DNA of 64,000 nt from Streptomyces lavendulae subsp. lavendulae (GTDB taxonomy: Bacteria; Actinomycetota; Actinomycetes; Streptomycetales; Streptomycetaceae): positions 5,467,501 through 5,531,500 of the forward strand of contig NZ_CP024985.1 in assembly GCF_002803845.1 (NCBI RefSeq). Reading direction: 5' to 3'. This document shows, one piece after another, positions 33,331 to 43,548 of this stretch. Within the stretch, counting starts at the first letter, position 1; every line of letters begins with the position of its first letter. The translations under genes and the position numbers were made by a program. Below the pieces are notes generated by a model that saw only the letters and a program-made list of their open reading frames with translations, searched no databases and was not told where the DNA came from.

Positions 33331-34617
33331 GTGGCACGCATCGGTGACGGCGGCGATCTGCTCAAGTGCTCGTTCTGCGGAAAGAGCCAGAAGCAGGTGA
33401 AGAAGCTCATCGCAGGACCCGGTGTGTACATCTGCGACGAGTGCATCGACCTCTGCAACGAGATCATCGAAGAGGAACTCGCGGAAACCTCCGAGGTCCG
33501 GTGGGAGGAACTCCCCAAGCCCCGTGAGATCTACGAGTTCCTGGAGAGCTACGTCGTCGGCCAAGAGCCGGCGAAGAAGGCGCTCTCGGTAGCGGTCTAC
33601 AACCACTACAAGCGGGTCCAGGCCGGTGAGAACGGCGGCGCGCAGGGCCGTGACGACGCGATCGAACTCGCGAAGTCCAACATCCTGCTGCTCGGCCCCA
33701 CCGGCTCCGGCAAGACCCTGCTCGCGCAGACGCTCGCCCGCATGCTCAACGTCCCGTTCGCCATCGCGGACGCGACGGCGCTGACGGAGGCGGGGTACGT
33801 CGGCGAGGACGTCGAGAACATCCTGCTGAAGCTGATCCAGGCGGCGGACTACGACGTCAAGAAGGCCGAGACCGGGATCATCTACATCGACGAGATCGAC
33901 AAGGTCGCCCGCAAGAGCGAGAACCCGTCGATCACGCGCGACGTCAGCGGCGAGGGCGTACAGCAGGCCCTCCTGAAGATCCTGGAAGGCACGACGGCCT
34001 CCGTCCCGCCGCAGGGCGGACGCAAGCACCCGCACCAGGAGTTCATCCAGATCGACACGACGAACGTGCTCTTCATCGTGGGCGGCGCCTTCGCCGGCCT
34101 GGAGAAGATCATCGAGTCGCGCGCGGGCGCCAAGGGCATCGGCTTCGGGGCGACGATCCGCTCGAAGCGGGAGATCGAGGCGAGCGACCAGTTCCAGGAG
34201 GTCATGCCGGAGGACCTGGTGAAGTTCGGGATGATCCCCGAGTTCATCGGCCGCCTGCCCGTCCTGACCTCGGTGCACAACCTGGACCGCGAGGCGCTCC
34301 TCCAGATCCTGGTGGAGCCGCGCAACGCCCTGGTGAAGCAGTACCAGCGCCTGTTCGAACTCGACGGCGTGGAACTGGACTTCGAGCGCGAGGCCCTCGA
34401 AGCCATCGCGGACCAGGCGATCCTCCGCCAGACGGGCGCGCGCGGCCTGCGCGCCATCATGGAGGAGGTCCTGATGTCGGTGATGTACGAGGTCCCGTCC
34501 CGCAAGGACGTGGCCCGCGTGGTCATCACCGCCGACGTGGTCCGCTCCAACGTCAACCCGACGCTGGTCCCCCGCATCGTCCCGAAGGACCAGGGCCCGC
34601 ACGAGAAGTCGGCGTAG
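33331..34617 (+). CDS. clpX: ATP-dependent Clp protease ATP-binding subunit ClpX
   Basis: AAA+ unfoldase that delivers tagged proteins to ClpP. The 428-residue protein has the N-terminal zinc-binding domain (Cys13, Cys16, Cys35, Cys38), Walker A GPTGSGKT at 122-129, Walker B IIYIDEID, the pore and ClpP-docking region including KGIGFGA (the IGF loop), and a C-terminal sensor-2 Arg in GARGLRAIMEE. GTG at 33331 has AAGGGGA eight bases upstream and gives the usual VARIGDGGDLLKCSFC start. It has its own leader, so it may be transcribed separately from clpP1P2. Confidence 0.98.
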   Translation: MARIGDGGDLLKCSFCGKSQKQVKKLIAGPGVYICDECIDLCNEIIEEELAETSEVRWEELPKPREIYEFLESYVVGQEPAKKALSVAVYNHYKRVQAGENGGAQGRDDAIELAKSNILLLGPTGSGKTLLAQTLARMLNVPFAIADATALTEAGYVGEDVENILLKLIQAADYDVKKAETGIIYIDEIDKVARKSENPSITRDVSGEGVQQALLKILEGTTASVPPQGGRKHPHQEFIQIDTTNVLFIVGGAFAGLEKIIESRAGAKGIGFGATIRSKREIEASDQFQEVMPEDLVKFGMIPEFIGRLPVLTSVHNLDREALLQILVEPRNALVKQYQRLFELDGVELDFEREALEAIADQAILRQTGARGLRAIMEEVLMSVMYEVPSRKDVARVVITADVVRSNVNPTLVPRIVPKDQGPHEKSA

Positions 34618-34632
34618 CCGCTGACCTGTTGC

Positions 34633-34674
34633 ACGCAGAAGGGGCACTCCCGACCGGGAGCGCCCCTTCTGCGT
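34633..34674. terminator. Bidirectional hairpin terminator after clpX
   Basis: ACGCAGAAGGGGC (34633-34645) pairs with GCCCCTTCTGCGT (34662-34674), continued by CTCCC/GGGAG across one mismatch. It lies between convergent clpX and the membrane-anchored protein gene. Confidence 0.85.
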
Positions 34675-34689
34675 GTGTCCTGCCGTCCG

Positions 34690-35631
34690 TTACTTCTTCA
34701 CGCGCGCGGTGTTGTAGAGCTTCGCGGCGAGGTCGGCGGTCTGCTCAAGGGTGTAGCCGGGCTTGCCCGCGAGGAGGGAAGCGGTTTCACTCGCGCTCAC
34801 TGCGGCGAGGGTGCTGTAGTCCCCCCAAATGCAGACGGGCACGGTGAATTCCTTGATCCCCTTGGTCGCCGTCGGGTCCTTCGGGGTGGCCTTGATCTCC
34901 TGGCACTTGAGCACGGCGCCCTTGAAGCCCGCCGGGGTCATCGACTTGGGACTGCCTACGAGCTCGACCGTCGACTTGTCGTTCTTCTGCGCGGCGTTCA
35001 TCTTGAACAGGGCGAAGTAGGAGTCCACCGACTTCTCGGGGTCGGCGAGCTCACCGTAGAGGCCGCTGAACGTGAGGGTCTTGGTGGTCAGCGGGTTCTT
35101 CGGGTCGCCGATCCTGTAGCTCATGCCCACCTGGGTGGGGTTCTTGATGCCCGCGGCTTCGGCTTCCTGCTTGTCCTTGTCGCTAATGGGCTGCTCTTTG
35201 TATTCCGGGTTCTTCTGGAACTCGCCCACCGACTCCGGGGCGACCAGCTTGTAGCCCTTCGTGGCGTCCGAGACCGAGCCGCCCGAGCCGCCGCCCAGGA
35301 ACCACCAGCCGGCGCCGCCGATGACGGCCACGACCAGGACCACCGCGATGACCGCGCCGGCCTTGGACTTCTTCGGGGGCTGCGGCGGGGGCATGTAGCC
35401 CTGCTGCGGGGGCTGCTGGTAGCCGTACGCGGGCTGCGGGGGCTGCTGCTGGTAGCCGCCCTGCTGGGGGAAGGCCGGCGGGGGCGGCGGGGGCGGGGTC
35501 TGCTGGGGGTATCCGTAGCCCGGCTGGGGGGCGGGCTGGCCGTACGGGCCCGGCGGCGGCGGGGGCTGCTGCCCGTAGGGGCCCGGCTGCTGCGGCTGCT
35601 GCCCGTACGGACCTGGCTGGTTGTAACTCAT
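34690..35631 (-). CDS. Pro/Gln/Gly-rich single-pass membrane protein, tandem paralogue A
   Basis: Unnamed 313-residue protein. Residues 1-85 are a disordered PGPYGQQP-type low-complexity region. A basic KKSK stop-transfer anchor and one transmembrane helix (AVIAVVLVVAVIGGAGWWFL, near 90-110) follow. The remaining 200 residues form an extracytoplasmic domain (GYKLVAPESVGEF to the end) with two cysteines (LKCQEI and PVCIWGDYS). The cytosolic Pro/Gln-rich tail resembles many actinobacterial anchored proteins. ATG at 35631 has a G-rich ribosome-binding stretch. The domain is related to that of the next gene (VPVCIWGDYSTLAAVS against LTLCMWADHSSLVTVT). Function unknown. Confidence 0.8.
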   Translation of the reverse strand: MSYNQPGPYGQQPQQPGPYGQQPPPPPGPYGQPAPQPGYGYPQQTPPPPPPPAFPQQGGYQQQPPQPAYGYQQPPQQGYMPPPQPPKKSKAGAVIAVVLVVAVIGGAGWWFLGGGSGGSVSDATKGYKLVAPESVGEFQKNPEYKEQPISDKDKQEAEAAGIKNPTQVGMSYRIGDPKNPLTTKTLTFSGLYGELADPEKSVDSYFALFKMNAAQKNDKSTVELVGSPKSMTPAGFKGAVLKCQEIKATPKDPTATKGIKEFTVPVCIWGDYSTLAAVSASETASLLAGKPGYTLEQTADLAAKLYNTARVKK

Positions 35632-35727
35632 CCCGCGTCCCCCTGTGAGGTGTGCTTATCTGATTCACACATCCTTGCGGAAGGATCGTCCGCCCAGGGC
35701 ATCGGGGTCCCGGCCGTTACGGAACCA

Positions 35728-36351
35728 CTACGCCTTCGGGACCTCCATCGCCGCCCGCAGGGCGCGGGTCTGCCCGGCCAGTGCCTCGAACGTGACCGGC
35801 TCGTGCTCCACCGGGACGGTGACCGTCACCAGGGAACTGTGGTCCGCCCACATGCACAGCGTCAGCGGTCCCGCCCCGGTCGTGAGGGTGCCGCAGCGCA
35901 TCGCCCCGCCCGCGGGCGTGCCGGAATCCTGGGTGGTCGCCCCGTTGACGCCCATGGCGTGGAGGCTCTTGGTGAGTTCGGCCCCGGGATCCTCGTCCGT
36001 GAAGGCGCCGGACGCCCCGCTGACCACCAGCTGCGCGGTGCCGCTCTGATCGGCGTAGACCACGGCCACCGGCTCGGTGCCCGGCTTGCGGGCCCCCTGC
36101 CCCTCCTTGATGGCGTCCACCCGCGGCCCGGAGTCCTGCAGGGTCAGGCCCTGGAAGGTGGCGGGCGGGGTCAGCCGGTAGCGGCCGGAGTCGTCGGGGG
36201 CGCCGAGGACCGCGTTCACGGCCATCCTGCCGAAGAACACCCCCGCGCCGACGGCGAGCACGGTCACCACCGTCCGCAGGACGAGCCTGCGCTTGCGCGG
36301 TGCCTGCGGTACCGGCTGACAGGGGAGGGGCGGCTGGATGATCTCGTTCAT
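35728..36351 (-). CDS. Single-pass membrane protein, tandem paralogue B
   Basis: Unnamed 207-residue protein: short cytosolic N-terminus with a basic RKRR patch, one transmembrane helix (VVTVLAVGAGVFFGRMAV, near 30-48), then an extracytoplasmic domain that resembles the domain of the gene at 34690. They share RYRLTPPATF against GYKLVAPESV, and the CxWxDxSxL element near the end. Two cysteines (MRCGTL and LCMWAD) sit at matching places and may form a disulfide. It looks like a tandem duplication. The start is uncertain: ATG at 36351 is taken; an in-frame ATG nine codons upstream is possible. It is divergent from valS. Confidence 0.75.
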   Translation of the reverse strand: MNEIIQPPLPCQPVPQAPRKRRLVLRTVVTVLAVGAGVFFGRMAVNAVLGAPDDSGRYRLTPPATFQGLTLQDSGPRVDAIKEGQGARKPGTEPVAVVYADQSGTAQLVVSGASGAFTDEDPGAELTKSLHAMGVNGATTQDSGTPAGGAMRCGTLTTGAGPLTLCMWADHSSLVTVTVPVEHEPVTFEALAGQTRALRAAMEVPKA

Positions 36352-36411
36352 GAGGGCATCAGACGGGCCCGCTGCCATCGAGGTCAACGGAAGAGCCCGC
36401 GGTGGAATGGA

Positions 36412-36442
36412 TTCGTGACGCGGGCGGCACCCGCCGTATCCT
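36412..36442 (+). promoter_or_regulatory. Candidate valS promoter (leaderless transcript)
   Basis: TATCCT (36437-36442) ends 7 bases before the valS GTG at 36450, with a weak TTCGTG (36412-36417) 19 bp further up. Initiation at or next to the GTG would make the message leaderless. No T-box leader fits in the 98-bp gap. Confidence 0.4.
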
Positions 36443-36449
36443 GTGCCCC

Positions 36450-39071
36450 GTGACCGAGAACACGCAGACACCCAGTGCCCCCAACTCCGAACTGCCGACC
36501 CAGTACGCGCCGGCCGAGGTAGAGGGGAAGCTCTACGAGCGCTGGGTAGAGCGTGGCTACTTCACCGCCGATGCCGCGAGCGAGAAGCCCGCGTACACCA
36601 TCGTCATCCCGCCGCCGAACGTCACCGGCTCCCTGCACCTGGGCCACGCCTTCCAGCACACGCTCATGGACGCCCTCACCCGCCGCAAGCGGATGCAGGG
36701 CTACGAGTCGCTGTGGCTGCCCGGCATGGACCACGCCGGCATCGCCACCCAGAACAAGGTCGAGCAGCAGCTCGCCGAGGAGGGCAAGTCCCGCCACGAC
36801 CTGGGCCGCGAGGAGTTCGTCGAGCGGGTCTGGCAGTGGAAGGAAGAGTACGGCGGCAAGATCCTCGGCCAGATGCGGCGCCTGGGTGACGGCGTCGACT
36901 GGTCCCGCGAGCGGTTCACCATGGACGAGGGCCTGTCCAAGGCCGTCCAGACGATCTTCAAGCGGCTCTTCGACGACGGGCTGATCTACCGCGCCGAGCG
37001 CATCATCAACTGGTGCCCCCGCTGCCTGACGGCCATCTCCGACATCGAGGTGGAGTACCAGGAGGACGCGGGCGAGCTCGTCTCCATCACGTACGGGGAG
37101 GGCGAGGACACCCTCGTCGTCGCCACCACCCGCGCCGAGACGATGCTCGGGGACACGGCCATCGCCGTCCACCCGGACGACGAGCGCTACAAGCACCTGG
37201 TCGGCAAGCTCATCAAGCTGCCGCTCACCGACCGCTCCATCCCGGTCGTCGCGGACACGCACGTCGACCCGGAGTTCGGCACCGGCTGCGTCAAGGTGAC
37301 GCCCGCCCACGACCCGAACGACTTCGCCATCGGGCAGCGCCACGGCCTGCCCAACATGACGATCATGGACGAGCACGGCGTCATCACCGTCCACGGCCCC
37401 TTCCTCGGCCTGGACCGTTTCGAGGCGCGTTCCGCGGTCGTCGGCGCCCTGCGCGAGCAGGGCCGGATCGTCGCCGAGAAGCGCCCCTACCTGCACTCCG
37501 TCGGGCACTGCTCGCGCTGCTCCACCACCGTCGAGCCGCGCCTGTCCCTCCAGTGGTGGGTCAAGGTCGAGACCCTCGCCAAGGCCGCCGGTGACGCGGT
37601 CCGCGACGACCGGGTCAAGATCCACCCGAAGGAGATGGAGAAGCGCTACTTCGACTGGGTCGACAACCTCAACGACTGGTGCATCTCGCGCCAGCTGTGG
37701 TGGGGCCACCGCATCCCCGTCTGGTACGGCCCGGACGGCGAGGTCGTCTGCGTCGGACCCGACGACGAGACGCCCACCGGCGAGGGCTGGACCCAGGACA
37801 CCGACGTCCTGGACACCTGGTTCTCCTCGGGCCTGTGGCCGTTCTCCACGCTCGGCTGGCCGGAGAAGACCCCGGACCTGGAGAAGTTCTACTCCACCGA
37901 CGTCCTGCTCACCGGCCACGACATCATCTTCTTCTGGGTCGCCCGGATGATGATGTTCGGCCTCTACGCCATGGACGGCGAGGTCCCCTTCAAGACGATC
38001 GCCCTGACCGGCCTCGTCCGCGACGAGCGCGGCAAGAAGATGTCGAAGTCCTTCGGCAACGTCGTCGACCCGCTGGACTGGATGGACAAGTACGGCTCCG
38101 ACGCCGTCCGCTTCACCCTGGCCAAGGGCGCCAACCCCGGCACCGACGTCCCGATCGGCGAGGACTGGGTCCAGGCCTCCCGCAACTTCGCCAACAAGAT
38201 CTGGAACGCCACCCGCTTCGCGCTCATGAACGGCGCCACGGTCGAGGGCGACCTGCCCCCGGTCGAGAAGATGTCGGCGACCGACCGCTGGATCCTGTCC
38301 CGTCTGAACAAGACGGTCGCGCAGGTCGACGCGTACTACGAGGACTTCCAGTTCTCGAAGCTCAGCGAGGCCCTCTACCACTTCGCGTGGGACGAGGTCT
38401 TCGACTGGTACGTCGAGCTGTCGAAGACCACCTTCTTCGCGGGCGGCGAGGGCGCCGAGGTCTCCGGCCGCGTGCTCGGTGAGGTCCTGGACACCACCCT
38501 GCGGCTCCTGCACCCGGTGGTCCCCTTCGTCACCGAGACCCTGTGGACCACGCTGACCGGCGGCGAGTCCCTCGTCGTCGCCGACTGGCCGAAGGACAGC
38601 GGCTTCCGCGACGAGGCCGCCGAGAAGGAGATCGAGAACCTCCAGGCCGTCGTCACCGAGGTCCGCCGCTTCCGCGCCGACCAGGGCCTGCAGCCGGGCC
38701 AGAAGGTCCCGGCCCGCCTGGACCTGGCCGGTACGGAGCTGGCCGCGCACGAGGCCGCGATCCGGCAGCTGCTGCGCCTCCAGCCGGAGGGCGAGGAGTT
38801 CAACGCCACCGCGACCCTCCCGGTCGCCGGTGCCACCGTCGCGCTGGACCTGTCCGGCACCATCGACGTGGCGGCCGAGCGCAAGCGCCTGAGCAAGGAC
38901 CTGGGCGCCGCCGAGAAGGAGAAGCAGCAGGCCGAGGCGAAGCTCGGGAACGAGGCCTTCCTGGCCAAGGCCCCGGACAACGTCGTGGACAAGATCAAGG
39001 GCCGGCTGGCCAAGGCCGAGGCCGACATCGCCCGGATCCAGGCGCAGCTGGACGGGCTGCCCGCCGCGTAG
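36450..39071 (+). CDS. valS: Valyl-tRNA synthetase
   Basis: Class I synthetase charging tRNA-Val. The 873-residue protein has the HIGH motif as HLGH (63-66) within PPPNVTGSLHLGHAF, the CP1 editing domain (about 190-360), KMSKS at 530-534 (GKKMSKSFGN), the anticodon-binding domain, and a C-terminal coiled-coil arm (about 805-872, ERKRLSKDLGAAEKEKQQ) that binds the tRNA. GTG at 36450 gives VTENTQTPSAP; no ribosome-binding site is close, consistent with a leaderless start. It is monocistronic with a strong terminator. Confidence 0.98.
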   Translation: MTENTQTPSAPNSELPTQYAPAEVEGKLYERWVERGYFTADAASEKPAYTIVIPPPNVTGSLHLGHAFQHTLMDALTRRKRMQGYESLWLPGMDHAGIATQNKVEQQLAEEGKSRHDLGREEFVERVWQWKEEYGGKILGQMRRLGDGVDWSRERFTMDEGLSKAVQTIFKRLFDDGLIYRAERIINWCPRCLTAISDIEVEYQEDAGELVSITYGEGEDTLVVATTRAETMLGDTAIAVHPDDERYKHLVGKLIKLPLTDRSIPVVADTHVDPEFGTGCVKVTPAHDPNDFAIGQRHGLPNMTIMDEHGVITVHGPFLGLDRFEARSAVVGALREQGRIVAEKRPYLHSVGHCSRCSTTVEPRLSLQWWVKVETLAKAAGDAVRDDRVKIHPKEMEKRYFDWVDNLNDWCISRQLWWGHRIPVWYGPDGEVVCVGPDDETPTGEGWTQDTDVLDTWFSSGLWPFSTLGWPEKTPDLEKFYSTDVLLTGHDIIFFWVARMMMFGLYAMDGEVPFKTIALTGLVRDERGKKMSKSFGNVVDPLDWMDKYGSDAVRFTLAKGANPGTDVPIGEDWVQASRNFANKIWNATRFALMNGATVEGDLPPVEKMSATDRWILSRLNKTVAQVDAYYEDFQFSKLSEALYHFAWDEVFDWYVELSKTTFFAGGEGAEVSGRVLGEVLDTTLRLLHPVVPFVTETLWTTLTGGESLVVADWPKDSGFRDEAAEKEIENLQAVVTEVRRFRADQGLQPGQKVPARLDLAGTELAAHEAAIRQLLRLQPEGEEFNATATLPVAGATVALDLSGTIDVAAERKRLSKDLGAAEKEKQQAEAKLGNEAFLAKAPDNVVDKIKGRLAKAEADIARIQAQLDGLPAA

Positions 39072-39080
39072 CTCCCGAGC

Positions 39081-39118
39081 CGGAAGGCCCCCGCACCGAC
39101 CGGTGCGGGGGCCTTCCG
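39081..39118 (+). terminator. Hairpin terminator of valS
   Basis: A perfect 17-bp stem (39081-39097 with 39102-39118) with loop GACC begins 9 bases after the valS stop codon. Confidence 0.88.
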
Positions 39119-39236
39119 CGTTCGGGCGGAAGGTCACGGGTGGACGGGCCGTCCGGCCCTGTCCCGGGGCGTCCATAGTGCCGTATATCACTTCATATGT
39201 CCGTCTCGTGGATCCGATCCGGTATGCGGAGCACGG

Positions 39237-40397
39237 ATGATGGGGGGCATGCACGTCAAGCCCCTCGCCTCGGCGTTCCACCGGGTCGCGGCCTCCGGCC
39301 GCCGGCTCGCCGAGGGCTGGGGTGCTTCACCGCGGGCGCAGGACGTCCTGACGGCCCTGGGCTGTCTGGCCCTGATGGCGCTGGACCTGCCGGGTCTGGC
39401 CGCCGCCGACAACTCCCTCAGCGGGCCGCAGGCCGCCGTCGTGCTCACCGCGGGCTGCGCGACGCTGCTGGTGCGGCGCCGGCTGCCGTGGGCCTCGTAC
39501 GTCACCGCGCTGCTGTTCATCGGCTGGCTGCACGAGCTGACGCTGATCCAGTTCGCGCTCTACTCCGTCGGCCGCTACCGGGGACGGCGGGCCGGGATCC
39601 TCGCCACCCTCGGCTACGTGGCCTTCGCGCTCGCGGTGTTCAGCCTTCCGGGCTGGCCCGAGCCGAGGGCGGAGACCCTCAGCGCCTTCCTCAGCCTGGT
39701 GGTGCCGATCGGGGTCCTCGCCTCGGCCGTGGGCATCGCCGCGTACCGGCACGACCTGGTGAGCGAGCTCCAGGCCCGCCGGGCGGAGGCCGCGGTGCAG
39801 GGCGCCGTCCAGCAGGAGCGCACCTCCGTCGCCCGGGACGTCCACGACTTCGTCGGCCGGGAGCTGACCCTGCTCACGGTGCGCTCCGAGGTGCTGTCGG
39901 TGCGGGCGCGCCAGACCTCGTACGCGAAGGACTTCGAGGAGCTGGCGGACACGGCGCGGCGGGCCCACCTGGTGCTCAACGAGATCATCGTGCAGCGCGG
40001 GGAACGGGCCGCGACCCCCGGTGTGGACGGGCTGGAGGAGCTGGCGCGCGAGAGCAGCCGGGCCGGTTCGCCGGTGCGGCTGGTCATGGACCCGGACGCG
40101 CACGCGCTGTCGCCGCTGCGGCAGGCGGCGGTCTACCGGGTGGTGCAGGAGTGCCTGACGAACGCGGCCAAGCACGCGCACGGCGAGACCATCGAGGTGG
40201 TGATCCGGGTGGACGGGCCGCAGCTGCGGATCGCGGTCAGCAACGGCCTCCCGGCCCGCACCCCGGGCCGGGCACCCGTCTCGGCGGGCTCGGGCACGGC
40301 GAGCATGTCCGAGCGCGTCCGCAGCCTGGGCGGCACGCTGACGGCGACCCGCACCGAGGACGCGTACGAGGTCACCGCGACCCTCCCGCGCGGCTAG
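39237..40397 (+). CDS. Sensor histidine kinase (HisKA_3/NarL type), no adjacent response regulator
   Basis: A 386-residue membrane kinase. Four to six hydrophobic segments occupy residues 35-170, then a dimerisation/phosphoacceptor helix with His203 in ARDVHDFVGRELTLL, and an HATPase domain with N-box VVQECLTNAAKHAHG and G-box GSGTASMSERV. In NarL-type pairs the response-regulator gene normally follows; here the next gene is an MreB homologue on the other strand. ATG at 39237 has GGAG five bases upstream; another in-frame ATG lies at 39249. The signal is unknown. Confidence 0.9.
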   Translation: MMGGMHVKPLASAFHRVAASGRRLAEGWGASPRAQDVLTALGCLALMALDLPGLAAADNSLSGPQAAVVLTAGCATLLVRRRLPWASYVTALLFIGWLHELTLIQFALYSVGRYRGRRAGILATLGYVAFALAVFSLPGWPEPRAETLSAFLSLVVPIGVLASAVGIAAYRHDLVSELQARRAEAAVQGAVQQERTSVARDVHDFVGRELTLLTVRSEVLSVRARQTSYAKDFEELADTARRAHLVLNEIIVQRGERAATPGVDGLEELARESSRAGSPVRLVMDPDAHALSPLRQAAVYRVVQECLTNAAKHAHGETIEVVIRVDGPQLRIAVSNGLPARTPGRAPVSAGSGTASMSERVRSLGGTLTATRTEDAYEVTATLPRG

Positions 40398-40423
40398 GCC
40401 CTGTCGGCCGCCCGGTCGCGCCG

Positions 40424-41464
<1,041 letters not shown>

Positions 41465-41569
41465 TTGTTCCCCAATCTCCTGTCCGCAAGGCTTGCATAA
41501 CGATCCGGTCGCTTTCGTCGCCGAAGGTCCCGAAACGGCCGGGCCGAAAGTCCCGGGGGCCCTCGTCCG

Positions 41570-41575
41570 TAGACT
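41570..41575 (+). promoter_or_regulatory. -10 element for a leaderless folC transcript
   Basis: TAGACT ends 6 bases before the folC GTG at 41582, so initiation would fall at the start codon. No ribosome-binding site is present. A recognisable -35 is not clear. Confidence 0.5.
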
Positions 41576-41581
41576 GGGTGC

Positions 41582-43120
41582 GTGAGTGAGCAGCAGCCCG
41601 AGAGCCACGACCGTGACGGCGTCGACCACCTCGACGACTCCTTCGACGAGTTCGACCAGATAGTGGCGGAAGAGTCCGACCGCGACCCCGACCTGGCGGT
41701 GATCGAGGCCGGCAGCCGCACCCTGCGCGCCCAGGCCGGGCCGCCCACGGGCGATCCGGTCCCCTCCCGCCCCGAGGACCCGGAGGTGGCGAAGGCGCTC
41801 CTGGAGGTGGAGCAGGAGCTCGCCACGCGCTGGGGCGAGACCAAGCTGGAGCCGTCGGTCAGCCGGATCGCCGCGCTGATGGACGTCCTGGGCGAGCCGC
41901 AGCGCGCGTACCCGTCGATCCACGTGACCGGCACGAACGGCAAGACCAGCACGGCCCGGATGATCGAGGCCCTGCTGAACGCCTTCGACCTGCGCACCGG
42001 CCGCTACACGAGCCCGCACGTACAGTCGATCACGGAGCGGATCAGCCTGGACGGGGCGCCGATCGACGCCGAGCGCTTCGTCGAGACGTACCACGACATC
42101 AAGCCGTACGTGGAGATGGTCGACGCGGCCGAGGAGTACCGGCTGTCGTTCTTCGAGGTGCTCACGGGCATGGCGTACGCGGCCTTCGCGGACGCGCCCG
42201 TGGACGTGGCCGTCGTCGAGGTCGGGATGGGCGGCAGCTGGGACGCCACCAACGTGATCGACGGCTCGGTCGCCGTGATCACCCCGATCAGCCTCGACCA
42301 CACGGACCGGCTCGGCTCCACGCCCGGCGAGATCGCCCAGGAGAAGGGCGGCGTCATCAAGCAGGACGCCACCGTGATCCTGGCCCAGCAGCCGGTGGAC
42401 GCCGCGCAGGTGCTGCTGAAGAAGTCCGTCGAGGTCGACGCGACGGTGGCCCGCGAGGGCATGGAGTTCGGGGTCGTCTCCCGCGAGGTGGCGGTCGGCG
42501 GCCAGATGCTGACCCTGCGCGGGATGGGCGGCGAGTACGACGGCATCTTCCTGCCGCTGTACGGCGCCCACATGGCGCACAACGCGGCGGTGGCGCTGGC
42601 CGCCGTCGAGGCCTTCTTCGGGGTCGGCGGGGAGCACGCGCGGGAGCTGGACGCCGACACGGTGCGCCGCGCCTTCGCCTCGGTGACCTCGCCGGGCCGC
42701 ATGGAGGTCGTGCGCCGCAGCCCCACGGTGATCCTGGACGCCGCGCACAACCCGGCGGGTGCCCAGGTGACCGCGGAGGCGGTCACCGAGGCCTTCGGCT
42801 TCAGCCGGCTGATCGGTGTGGTGGCGGCGAGCGAGGGCAAGGACGTCAGGGGCGTCTTCGAGGCCTTCGAGCCGATCTTCGCGGAGGTCGTCGTCACCGA
42901 GAACACCAGCCACCGGGCGATGGGCGCGGACGAGCTGGCGGCCATCGCGGTCGAGGTCTTCGGAGCCGACCGGGTGCAGGTGGAGCCGAGGCTGGACGAC
43001 GCCCTGGAGGCGGCCGTCACCCTGGCGGAGGAAGAGGCCGAATACGGTGGGGCCGGGGTCCTGGTGACCGGTTCCGTGATCACGGTGGGCGAGGCCCGCC
43101 TGCTGTTCAAGAGGGGCTGA
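41582..43120 (+). CDS. folC: Bifunctional folylpolyglutamate synthase/dihydrofolate synthase
   Basis: Adds glutamate to dihydropteroate and to folates. The 512-residue protein has the Mur-ligase fold: P-loop HVTGTNGKTSTARMIEALL near residue 120, the folate loop TSPHVQSITERISL and VVEVGMGGSWDATN. The first 60 residues are acidic and likely disordered, longer than in most FolC proteins. GTG at 41582 directly follows a TAGACT -10 element, so translation is probably leaderless; another GTG at 41578 is out of frame. A DUF4233 gene follows 7 bp downstream and ndk 64 bp after that, forming the usual folC-DUF4233-ndk cluster. Confidence 0.96.
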   Translation: MSEQQPESHDRDGVDHLDDSFDEFDQIVAEESDRDPDLAVIEAGSRTLRAQAGPPTGDPVPSRPEDPEVAKALLEVEQELATRWGETKLEPSVSRIAALMDVLGEPQRAYPSIHVTGTNGKTSTARMIEALLNAFDLRTGRYTSPHVQSITERISLDGAPIDAERFVETYHDIKPYVEMVDAAEEYRLSFFEVLTGMAYAAFADAPVDVAVVEVGMGGSWDATNVIDGSVAVITPISLDHTDRLGSTPGEIAQEKGGVIKQDATVILAQQPVDAAQVLLKKSVEVDATVAREGMEFGVVSREVAVGGQMLTLRGMGGEYDGIFLPLYGAHMAHNAAVALAAVEAFFGVGGEHARELDADTVRRAFASVTSPGRMEVVRRSPTVILDAAHNPAGAQVTAEAVTEAFGFSRLIGVVAASEGKDVRGVFEAFEPIFAEVVVTENTSHRAMGADELAAIAVEVFGADRVQVEPRLDDALEAAVTLAEEEAEYGGAGVLVTGSVITVGEARLLFKRG

Positions 43121-43127
43121 GGGATCG

Positions 43128-43484
43128 ATGCGCACGCTCTGCGCGAGCACGCTGATCGGTGAATTCTTCGTCGTCGGCTTCGCGGGCCTGGTGGCCATGA
43201 AGAACCCGGACCTGACCCAGGCCCAGGTGTGGACGGTCTGCGGCGTGACCATGCTGCTGTCGGTGCTGCTGTGCGGGATGCTGTCCCGTCCCGGCGCCGT
43301 CCAGCTGGGCTGGGCGCTGCAGATCGGGCTGATCGCGAGCGGTTTCGTGGTGCCCACGATGTTCTTCCTGGGCGCGGTCTTCGCTGGTCTGTGGTGGTGC
43401 TCGGTGCACTACGGCCGGCGGATCGACACGATCAAGGCACGCTGGGCCGCGCAGGCCGAGGCCGCCGCCCCTGACGCTGCGTGA
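43128..43484 (+). CDS. DUF4233 domain-containing membrane protein
   Basis: 118-residue integral membrane protein with about four helices. CASTLIGEFFVVGFAGLVAMK at the start and GWALQIGLIASGFVVPTMFFLGAVFAGLWW in the second half match the DUF4233 family, normally encoded right after folC in actinobacteria. Function unknown. ATG at 43128 lies 7 bp after the folC stop with GAGGG just upstream. Transcription with folC is very likely. Confidence 0.9.
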   Translation: MRTLCASTLIGEFFVVGFAGLVAMKNPDLTQAQVWTVCGVTMLLSVLLCGMLSRPGAVQLGWALQIGLIASGFVVPTMFFLGAVFAGLWWCSVHYGRRIDTIKARWAAQAEAAAPDAA

Positions 43485-43548
43485 CGGGTCACCGTAACGG
43501 CCCTGTAGATTCGCCCTACCGCACCCGTATGCCGCAAGGAGTTAGAAC

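Noticed and set aside
36352..36449. T-box leader for valS
   Set aside because: The gap is only 98 bp, has no specifier loop or T-box sequence, and the valS start looks leaderless.
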